From JAGVPT01 sp963772165 (GTDB taxonomy: Bacteria > Bacteroidota > Ignavibacteria > UBA10030 > UBA8401), in NCBI GenBank assembly GCA_963772165.1, contig CAVYWA010000005.1, positions 310,001 through 374,000 of the forward strand: DNA of 64,000 nt. Reading direction: 5' to 3'. The notes under the pieces are model-generated. The model had not been told where the DNA came from, did no database searches, and saw nothing but the letters and a program-made list of their open reading frames with translations. The position numbers and the translations under genes are program-made. This document shows positions 1 to 5,325 of this stretch, piece by piece; position 1 is the stretch's first letter; every line of letters begins with the position of its first letter.

Positions 1-227
1 CTCGGGTTACCCGCATAGATTTTCCAATGATGATATGTTTCATCGGTCTGAGTGAAACAGGTTGCGACCAGAGTCGTTAGTTCCTTTTTCTTTTTGTAGA
101 GGTCGAGGAAATGGGAATCATTTTTGTCTTCCCATTGGGATGGATCAAGTAGGGTTAGCTTTCTGTTCATAAGAGTATGAATGGCTGCAGGAAGCTGTGT
201 GTAGTGTCTGAGAAAGTGTTCTGCCAT
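1..227 (-). CDS. DUF2971-like cassette protein, 3' end outside the window
   Basis: An open frame of 75 codons starts at the ATG at 227-225 with GAGGAG a few bases upstream, and runs off the left edge. The visible protein begins MAEHFLRHYT and contains LTLLDPSQWEDKND and, near the cut, CFTQTDETYHHWKIYAG. The pattern of an N-terminal H/Y-rich start, a 'L.DP..w.DknD' segment and a later 'CFt...ETyhhWk.ya' segment resembles DUF2971 proteins, which are common in phage-defence islands and cassette arrays and have no established activity. It is the leftmost cassette gene visible; its own attC would lie beyond position 1. The family assignment is by motif resemblance only. Confidence 0.6.
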   Translation of the reverse strand, partial: MAEHFLRHYTQLPAAIHTLMNRKLTLLDPSQWEDKNDSHFLDLYKKKKELTTLVATCFTQTDETYHHWKIYAGNP

Positions 228-245
228 AGTCTCCTCGAGTTTGCG

Positions 246-397
246 GCCTAACGGACTGGAGCTAAGCTGCGGCGGCGAACAGCCGCCGCCAAGCAGTTCG
301 TTGCGCGGACGTTTCGCTCATCGGCACTAAGTCAGTCCAACGCCGCGCGGCGAAATCATCGACGGCTATTTCCGTCAGCTTGAGCGACTGGTTAGGC
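246..397 (-). repeat. attC site 1
   Basis: GCCTAAC at 246-252 and GTTAGGC at 391-397 are the paired core sites. Internal arms GAGCTAAGCTGCGGC and the complementary GTCAGCTTGAGC end allow the single-strand fold used by integron integrases. On the minus strand this is the attC of the 464-1375 cassette. Its central part (GCCGCCGCCAAGCAGTT...) is nearly the same as in attC 7 but differs from the other five sites. It carries two changes in otherwise conserved ends (GGACTGG for GGACCGG, and GGCTATTTCC for GGCTGGTTCC). Confidence 0.9.
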
Positions 398-463
398 CGC
401 ACACGGAGTTTTGTAAATCTCTTTGTTTGAAAAAGACAGTTGAAGTTAATAGGATTCATGGAT

Positions 464-1375
464 TCACTTGATTCGAGCCAAATGAGCTATCAAATATTCT
501 GTATTGTATCTGATAAGCGCATACGCTTCACTTGTGAGGTTACTCGCGTTATCAGCATTTGCCTGGAATAGGACAGTATTTAGGATTGAACTAGCAGCGG
601 ATACATTATTTGATTGGAGTTTTAATTTTGCCGAAGCAAAGTAACCGTGATACCTGTTCACCGAATTTTTATTCTTGATCCAATTCAGTGCGTAGCACTG
701 CGAGATGTAAGATGATAGCGTGTCGAGAAACACCACGGGGACAAATAACTTTGGAGGTGCTGATGGACCGATGGTTCTGCCTCGGTAGTTGATAGCCTCG
801 CGGACCGAATCTATAGGGGGAACATCGATGTTCGCGGAAGCTGTGTCATCTTGATTTGGGAAAAACTCATCAACCTCAAAATCGGGAATGACGACAAATG
901 AGCGTATTGCAGGAAGCCCTTTGCTCATCAATGTTATGCCGTTCACGGTCGAGCCAGGTTCGAACTCCTTATTATTTAAGCTAAGCGATGCTTCTGGATA
1001 GATTCCCCACATGGGTTGCCATCCCGGAGGGAGACTAGGAAAACCAATCGGTACAATACGCGAAGCAAGCTTAGGGTAACTGCCACGAAAGTCATTTTCA
1101 AAATAATCACTCCCAGCAAATCTAAGTCCAATTGTATCAATATCGGATGAAAGAGAATCTCGTGAAATATCTATTTGAAGGGTTTCAATGTTTCCACGGT
1201 TAGCCGAATCGTTATAAAGGTCGTAAGTATAAAAATACATGTGATGAGACTTGTCTATAGTAGCATGAGCTACTACCGGCACTTTCCTCAGATACGGATA
1301 GTCCGTGCTCAGAGTCGATTGGGCATTGCACACTTCAATTAAGATGGTAGATAGTACCAGAAATACGATTTTCAT
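464..1375 (-). CDS. Secreted protein with a FIMAH-like C-terminal domain (cassette gene)
   Basis: The 303-residue product starts with a Sec signal peptide (MKIVFLVLSTILIEVCNAQ, cleavage probably after CNA). The middle is a soluble region without a motif I recognise. The last ~95 residues (LDTLSSYISQCYALNWIKN ... AKLKLQSNN ... SEAYALIRYNTEYL) resemble the small alpha-helical FIMAH domain found at the end of many secreted bacterial proteins, where it is thought to mediate binding. The start ATG at 1375 sits just inside the cassette, about 30 bases from the neighbouring attC, with only a weak Shine-Dalgarno, as is usual for cassette genes. The stop at 464 is about 65 bases before attC 1. It is probably exported to the periplasm or cell surface; its function is unknown. 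Confidence 0.75.
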   Translation of the reverse strand: MKIVFLVLSTILIEVCNAQSTLSTDYPYLRKVPVVAHATIDKSHHMYFYTYDLYNDSANRGNIETLQIDISRDSLSSDIDTIGLRFAGSDYFENDFRGSYPKLASRIVPIGFPSLPPGWQPMWGIYPEASLSLNNKEFEPGSTVNGITLMSKGLPAIRSFVVIPDFEVDEFFPNQDDTASANIDVPPIDSVREAINYRGRTIGPSAPPKLFVPVVFLDTLSSYISQCYALNWIKNKNSVNRYHGYFASAKLKLQSNNVSAASSILNTVLFQANADNASNLTSEAYALIRYNTEYLIAHLARIK

Positions 1376-1401
1376 GAGGGTTGTACTATTTATTTTGTGC
1401 G

Positions 1402-1553
1402 GCCTAACGGACCGGAGCTAAGCTGCGGCCACGAAGTGCCGCAGCGACGGAATCCAGTCCGCGCGTGGCAAGTCATGTCCAATAGTAGTTGGCTGTTTCG
1501 CGCGTGCAAAATCATTGACGGCTGGTTCCGTCAGCTTGAGCGACTGGTTAGGC
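1402..1553 (-). repeat. attC site 2
   Basis: Core sites GCCTAAC (1402-1408) and GTTAGGC (1547-1553). The inner segment (AAGTGCCGCAGCGACGGAATCC) matches attC 6 closely and attC 4 in part. It belongs to the short cassette on its right, which has no ORF. Confidence 0.9.
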
Positions 1554-1772
1554 GGCGATAAGTATACTTTGATAAGAATGCCCTTTCGTACTGACTGCAT
1601 TATATTGGAAACTATCTCTAAGAATGCAATACCAAGCTTTTGGTATTTTATAAAGTGACTGTATTTAGTGAGTGCTTTGTCTGAAAGAGGAGTCGCTTGT
1701 AGACAAACCAGATGACTGCTTGTAGGTTCATTTTTTTAACCCCACTTGTTTTTCTTACAACTTGCTTTCGCC
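1554..1772 (-). other. Cassette body with no convincing ORF
   Basis: About 220 bases lie between attC 2 and attC 3 with no open frame that looks like a protein on either strand. The sequence is AT-rich and contains a perfect 8-bp hairpin AATACCAA-GCTT-TTGGTATT at 1628-1647. ORF-less cassettes in other integrons have been found to carry promoters or small RNAs. Nothing here proves either; a recognisable -35/-10 pair is not obvious. Confidence 0.6.
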
Positions 1773-1921
1773 GCCTAACGGACCGGAGCTAAGCTGCGGC
1801 GACAAGTGCCGCAGCCACTGTAGACCATCCGCGCGAGACAAGTCCTTTCCTTGAAACTGGTTGTTTCGCGCGTGCGAAATCGTCGACGGCTGGTTCCGTC
1901 AGCTTGAGCGACTGGTTAGGT
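1773..1921 (-). repeat. attC site 3
   Basis: Core sites GCCTAAC (1773-1779) and GTTAGGT (1915-1921). The last base of the right core is T rather than C, matching the ACCTAAC core at the far end of this cassette (2507-2513). It is the attC of the toxin-antitoxin cassette. Confidence 0.9.
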
Positions 1922-1936
1922 GGGCAACTAGAGAAA

Positions 1937-2227
1937 TTATTCTCTTGATTTCCAACGGTCTGGATCACGCCGAGAATGAAAGACTCCAATCACCCGGATT
2001 TCAGATTCTCCAACTTCGTAAAAAATAGCAAAGGGGAACCTTCGTACAACAGCGCGTCTGATTTTATTATGAACTAGAGGATATAATTGAGGATTGTTTT
2101 GAATCCGTTCCATGGATTCATCGACACAAAGGAAAAACTCCGCGCCGAGCCCCTTTCTTTGATAGTCATACCAATTTACAGCATCCTTAAACTCGCGATC
2201 AGCTTCAGGATGAAAACGTATGGTCAC
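1937..2227 (-). CDS. RelE/ParE-superfamily toxin
   Basis: The 96-residue protein (MTIRFHPEADREFKDAVNWYD...) has the hallmarks of the RelE/ParE fold: N-terminal 'F.pEA..E...A..WY...', a central 'GLGAEFF..VDESMERIQNNP..YP' helix-hairpin, and a C-terminal 'RR..v.rFPFAIFYEV....I.V.gVfHsRRDP.RW' strand region with conserved Arg and Phe. Family members either cut mRNA on the ribosome or poison gyrase; the sequence alone does not decide between them. It lies 6 bases downstream of the antitoxin gene and is surely co-transcribed with it. The stop is 15 bases from attC 3, so the pair forms one compact cassette. Such pairs are thought to stabilise cassette arrays by killing cells that lose them. Confidence 0.9.
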   Translation of the reverse strand: MTIRFHPEADREFKDAVNWYDYQRKGLGAEFFLCVDESMERIQNNPQLYPLVHNKIRRAVVRRFPFAIFYEVGESEIRVIGVFHSRRDPDRWKSRE

Positions 2228-2233
2228 TGGAAT

Positions 2234-2455
2234 CTATTTAGATTTTAGAAATTCAGCCTTGATTTCTTGCCATGAACGACCCTGTGAAGGATTCTCTTGA
2301 AAAGAACGAGAACGTTTATCAAGTTCATCTTTCTGTGCTTGCGATAACTCAAACGCTTCATTTTCGCGAGCAATGCTATCCCAGATGTCCTCGACGAGCA
2401 AGATTCGTTCGGGGATACTAAGCTTACGTATCTCGCTATTTAAATCCCGTTGCAT
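2234..2455 (-). CDS. Addiction-module antitoxin (TIGR02574/Unstab_antitox type)
   Basis: The 73-residue product (MQRDLNSEIRKLSIPERILL...) matches the small 'putative addiction module component' family: N-terminal 'LS.pERilLVEdIWDSI', central 'lS.aQk.ELd.R...f..NP..G.sW.eik'. I chose the ATG at 2455 because a perfect AAGGAGGT lies just upstream; longer frames running to 2707 only read through attC 4. The protein should bind and neutralise the toxin encoded 6 bases downstream and may repress their shared promoter. No operator is obvious in the ~50 bases between attC 4 and the start, so the pair may depend on a short promoter in that gap, as cassette toxin-antitoxin modules usually do. Confidence 0.9.
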   Translation of the reverse strand: MQRDLNSEIRKLSIPERILLVEDIWDSIARENEAFELSQAQKDELDKRSRSFQENPSQGRSWQEIKAEFLKSK

Positions 2456-2506
2456 GCACACCTCCTTGAGTTGCCGTAATATAATGAGTTCAAATGATAG
2501 TTGCCC

Positions 2507-2657
2507 ACCTAACGGACCGGAGCTAAGCTGCGGCGGCGAACTGCCGCCGCAACGGAATCCAGTCCGCGCGTGGACGTCCAGTCCGATAGTAGCTGGTTGT
2601 TTCGCGCGTGTTAAATCGTCGACGGCTGGTTCCGTCAGCTTGAGCGACTGGTTAGGC
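2507..2657 (-). repeat. attC site 4
   Basis: Core sites ACCTAAC (2507-2513) and GTTAGGC (2651-2657). The stem-forming ends are the same as in the other sites. The inner part combines GGCGGCGAACTGCCGCCGC with the GGAATCCAGTCCGCGCG segment seen in attC 2 and 6. It is the attC of the DJ-1/PfpI cassette. Confidence 0.9.
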
Positions 2658-2672
2658 AGCACAGCGCGGATG

Positions 2673-3265
2673 CTATTGGGCTTGCTGTGCCGACTCATCA
2701 CGACCATGCCTGTACATCTCTTCGTATATCTTTAAGTCTGCTTCGTTGAGCACACCCAACTCCGCAAAAATTTCGCGAGCAAACTCAATTGCACCGAGTC
2801 CATTTGCCGAAATCACACCGCGGTCGCGTATAGCCAATGTGTCGACGTACAAATCAGGAGTCTCGTAGCCCGGTGCGTTCTTAGAATGAATGCCTTGCCG
2901 TTGCTTGTATGTCGTCGTCCGCGAAAAAGGCCTGCTCGGGCTAACGCTGTCGTTGCAGCACAAATGCCAGCAATTGTTATTCCACGAGCTTCAAAGGTTG
3001 TGAGTACTTCATCAACCTCACGCTTAGGATAGCTTTCGAGCCATTGGTCGCCTCCTGGCAGAATTAGTAGTTCCGTGTCCTCAACAGTGAGGTCTCGCAG
3101 CAAACGATCTGGCAGTACACGAAGCCCGCCCATCGATTTTACAACATGCTCGTCGTAGCCTACCGTGACTACTTCTCGTTTTCCCCAACGGCGCAACCCA
3201 GTCAGTGCAAACGCTGGCTCCCAATCGGCGAAACCATCGAAGATAAGTACTGCGATTGTTTTCAT
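2673..3265 (-). pseudogene. DJ-1/PfpI-family protein, frameshifted
   Basis: Two minus-strand frames together encode one protein of about 197 residues. The first (MKTIAVLIFDGFADWE ... LPGGDQWL ... GITIAGICAATTALARAGLF) contains the family's N-terminal strand, the conserved Glu and the nucleophile elbow Cys in GICAAT. The second carries the rest (NAPGYETPDLYVDTLAIRDRGVISANGLGAIEFA). They join if one T is restored near 2885-2890, giving GKAFISKNAPGYE. Relatives act as glyoxalases/deglycases or are uncharacterised amidotransferase-like proteins. The start is ATG 3265; the TTG six bases upstream is less likely. It is the only gene of its cassette. Whether the indel is real or an assembly error cannot be decided here. 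Confidence 0.75.
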
Positions 3266-3285
3266 AGTCAATTGTTTTTCGTGCT

Positions 3286-3436
3286 GCCTAACGGACCGGA
3301 GCTAAGCTGCGGCGACGTGCAGCCAAATCAATGTAGACTATACGCGCGGCAGATATCGCCTTTCCTTAAAAAATTTTTCTGGCGCGCGGCAAAATCGTCG
3401 ACGGCTGGTTCCGTCAGCTTGAGCGACTGGTTAGGT
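3286..3436 (-). repeat. attC site 5
   Basis: Core sites GCCTAAC (3286-3292) and GTTAGGT (3430-3436). The outer arms are conserved but the centre (GACGTGCAGCCAAATCAATGTAGAC...) differs from the others and contains an A/T-rich stretch (TTAAAAAATTTTT) at 3366-3378. It follows the lipoprotein cassette gene on the minus strand. Confidence 0.85.
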
Positions 3437-3828
3437 TGCGCATGCACGTTCTTACCGCATACCGTTATCGTGATAGACTTTCCGCTCAAGTAGTCTGATT
3501 CGCAACGACAACGAAAGGCCCGTTCTTTGTTGTGGCCGAACGGTATCCTTGACCAAAAGAAAATACTTACCTGGCTGCAAATTAATTTCAAATGCACTAA
3601 ACTATCTGTCAAAAGCATTCGGGAATCGGCTTTGTTGCTATCTGAGACAACGATAGTTCTTGCTCCTTTTAAAGGAGGAGGTGTCCAACCGACAGGTTCA
3701 GCCGGACTTCCGACTTCATATATTTGCCCCACTATTCCACTTTCAGTCTTCGGCGAATTAGTTTGTTGGCAGGAAAGCAGAAACATAACGCTCAAACAAG
3801 TGCCGAGTAAAAGCGAAATGTGTTTCAT
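3328..3828 (-). pseudogene. Small cassette lipoprotein, probably frameshifted
   Basis: The start ATG at 3828 has AAGGAG upstream. Residues 1-20 (MKHISLLLGTCLSVMFLLSC) are a lipoprotein signal ending in the lipobox Cys. The body (IVGQIYEVGSPAEPVGWTPPPLKGARTIV) resembles a carboxypeptidase-regulatory-like beta-sandwich. After SLVH the first frame becomes unlike protein, while the next frame reads EINLQPGKYFLLVKDTV, the expected 'f.i.LqPGkY.llVkd' ending. One missing T near 3597 explains this. A second shift back to the first frame may be needed for the final CESDYLSGKSITITVCGKN part. The listed end is the stop of the first frame, which reads into attC 5; the alternative frame stops at 3452. Function unknown. 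Confidence 0.55.
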
Positions 3829-3863
3829 TGCGATTTCTCCTTTTGGCTGGTTTTTCATGCGCA

Positions 3864-4015
3864 ACCTAACGGACCGGAGCTAAGCTGCGGCAACGAAGTG
3901 CCGCAGCGACGGAATCCAGTCCGCGCGAGACGAGTCATGTCCGATAGTAACTGGTTCTTTCGCGCGTGCGAAATCATCGACGGCTGGTTCCGTCAGCTTG
4001 AGCGACTGGTTAGGC
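3864..4015 (-). repeat. attC site 6
   Basis: Core sites ACCTAAC (3864-3870) and GTTAGGC (4009-4015). It is nearly identical to attC 2 over its whole length. It belongs to the SRPBCC cassette to its right. Confidence 0.9.
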
Positions 4016-4023
4016 CGCAATCA

Positions 4024-4470
4024 TCATTTCTGTTCAACCGCAGACTTAACATCGTTTAGGTCTTGCAGGAGAGCCTTCTTCACCATGCCCTTGAACAGAG
4101 GCATGGGAATCGATTTTAGTGTTGCAACGAAACCTTGAGGCTTGGAATCATGAGAACTAGTCAGCATAACGCCTCCACTACTTTCAGAAATACTCATGGT
4201 GGACAAGAATACAAATCCACCATCTTCTGCTCTGGTTTTGTAGAACTCGTTCTCAGCAGCATCCGTGATCCGCTTTTCCACGGTAGCGGGTTTCCCGAAA
4301 TACATCCGAGTCTCTCGCCACCTTAGTCCTACGAGCCCGTTTGCCGGTTTTTCGAGAACCTCAATCTTTTCAATTCCGCTGAAGGTTTTCGAGGCCTTCT
4401 CGATGTTGGTGATTGCGGCCCAGATTGCCGCTTTGGTTCCGTTGATTGTTACCTGTGCTTCAACGATCAT
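4024..4470 (-). CDS. SRPBCC-fold (START/polyketide-cyclase-like) protein
   Basis: The 148-residue protein (MIVEAQVTINGTKAAIWAAITNIEKASKTFSGIEKIEVLEKP...) has the usual opening of the SRPBCC superfamily: a first beta strand, an alpha helix ('aiWaaItnie'), then 'f.gi.kievlekp..G.vG.rWretr'. The C-terminal amphipathic helix (PLFKGMVKKALLQDLNDVKSAVEQ) would close the hydrophobic cavity. Such proteins bind lipids or small hydrophobic ligands; no specific ligand can be named. The start ATG is preceded by GGAGAGACACG. The gene fills a single cassette, its stop is 9 bases from attC 6, and it is cytosolic (no signal peptide). Confidence 0.8.
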   Translation of the reverse strand: MIVEAQVTINGTKAAIWAAITNIEKASKTFSGIEKIEVLEKPANGLVGLRWRETRMYFGKPATVEKRITDAAENEFYKTRAEDGGFVFLSTMSISESSGGVMLTSSHDSKPQGFVATLKSIPMPLFKGMVKKALLQDLNDVKSAVEQK

Positions 4471-4534
4471 CGTGTCTCTCCGCTTGAGAATCGATTAATA
4501 AGTTGTGTGTTTTAGTATAGCATTTGCTTTTGCG

Positions 4535-4687
4535 GCCTAACGGACCGGAGCTAAGCTGCGGCGGCGAACAGCCGCCGCCAAGCAGTTTGTTGCGCGGACG
4601 TTCCAGTCAGATGCGACTAAGTCCGTCCAACACCGCGCGGCAAAATCGTCGACGGCTGGTTCCGTCAGCTTGAGCGACTGGTTAGGC
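4535..4687 (-). repeat. attC site 7
   Basis: Core sites GCCTAAC (4535-4541) and GTTAGGC (4681-4687). The centre is the same variant as attC 1 (GCGAACAGCCGCCGCCAAGC), although five other sites lie between them. The last codons of the membrane-protein cassette gene overlap its right core site. Confidence 0.9.
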
Positions 4688-5062
4688 CGCTGCGGTTTTT
4701 TTGTAAATTGCACCTTTGCCTGTCAAAAAGGTTGATAGAAAGATTAGAACAAATGGAATCCAAGTTCCAATGACACTCGAAAACATGGCGAGATCTCGAA
4801 GGATCAATAAGGCCACGACAAACAAATCGACGAAAATCACGAAAGAGACGAAAATGATTGCGGTTCTAAGTGGCGTTAAATGATTATTCGTTCTAAAATA
4901 ATTAAGGGAGACGGTGAAAAAGAATACCGGTGCCAGTACCGCGTGAATATATAGAGCGTTATCTTGCGTGGTTGAGGCCATCGCAATGCCCATGGTCGCA
5001 GCGCATAAAGCCCAACCAACAAGAGCGTGAAGCAAAAGGATTGTAACTGTTCTTATATTCAA
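4682..5062 (-). CDS. Four-helix membrane protein, first cassette of the array
   Basis: A 126-residue hydrophobic protein with about four membrane segments: TILLLHALVGWALCAATMG, LAPVFFFTVSLNYF, TAIIFVSFVIFVDLFVVALLI and SVIGTWIPFVLIFLSTFL. No family is recognised; small four-helix proteins of this kind are common cassette products. No in-frame ATG exists near the start, so the TTG at 5062 with GGAG nine bases upstream is the best choice. The C-terminus (YKKTAAA) is encoded inside the R'' core of attC 7. It is the cassette closest to the array end at 5091-5097 and would be expressed first from any promoter to the right. Confidence 0.7.
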   Translation of the reverse strand: MNIRTVTILLLHALVGWALCAATMGIAMASTTQDNALYIHAVLAPVFFFTVSLNYFRTNNHLTPLRTAIIFVSFVIFVDLFVVALLILRDLAMFSSVIGTWIPFVLIFLSTFLTGKGAIYKKTAAA

Positions 5063-5090
5063 GGAGTATTTCTCCAGTACTCTTTCAGCG

Positions 5091-5097
5091 GCCTAAC
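5091..5097 (-). other. Terminal core site (attI-like GTTAGGC)
   Basis: A lone GTTAGGC on the minus strand bounds the last cassette, with no partner core or attC arms to its right. In integrons the first cassette is joined to attI through exactly such a core site. The sequence to the right (5098-5325) does not continue as attC. It is therefore the attI side of the array or an old insertion point. Confidence 0.65.
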
Positions 5098-5325
5098 TAT
5101 GATTAGATTGCATGTAGCAGGTTAAATATGATAGACTGCACATCGCAGCTATGCCTTGAAATTTAATGCTTTGACTGCAGGTCACAGGTATTTGTCGATT
5201 ATTGATATGAATTGCTGCACCCCGCAGGATATTACAATAATGAGGGATGGACGGTAGGTATAAACGCGCCCCTCGATGTAAAACTACAGCAATTCAGGTA
5301 CAAATGCAAACAGTTGAATGAACCT
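5098..5325. promoter_or_regulatory. Non-coding boundary with four iterated CTGC-N5-GCAG dyads
   Basis: No gene is seen here. Four copies of a 13-bp dyad occur in the same orientation: TTGCATGTAGCAG (5108-5120), CTGCACATCGCAG (5136-5148), CTGCAGGTCACAG (5175-5187) and CTGCACCCCGCAG (5215-5227). They are usually followed by GT or similar and are spaced 28, 39 and 40 bases apart. They start eleven bases from the terminal core site, where known attI sites carry extra integrase-binding repeats. Binding by an integrase or a regulator is an inference. Confidence 0.5.

Larger units (their letters stand above)
1..5097 (-). mobile_element. Integron gene-cassette array (CALIN-type in this window)
   Basis: Seven similar sites of about 150 bp lie at irregular intervals, each starting GCCTAAC/ACCTAAC and ending GTTAGGC/GTTAGGT on the plus strand. 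They flank short genes that are all on the minus strand. The minus-strand order gene, R''(RYYYAAC), an L''-like TCGCTCAAGC, GCTTAGCTC, R'(GTTRRRY) matches classical attC sites such as that of aadA. The gene content is typical of cassettes: small, mostly promoterless genes of unknown function plus a toxin-antitoxin pair. The array runs off the left edge and ends on the right at a single core site at 5091-5097. No intI gene is seen, so this is a cluster of attC sites lacking an integrase, or the distal part of an integron whose integrase lies elsewhere. Confidence 0.9.

Noticed and set aside
1418..1600. Minus-strand ORF beginning MQSVRKG and containing NQSLKLTEPAV; similar ORFs at 262-459 and 1789-1989
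   Set aside because: They are translations of attC sites (the NQSLKLTEP part is the conserved end of the site) without a Shine-Dalgarno and with no independent homology.
246..4687. Could the repeated sites be a CRISPR array or IS ends?
   Set aside because: The spacing is irregular, the spacers are genes, and the ends are RYYYAAC/GTTRRRY core sites with attC folds. No cas genes and no transposase are present.
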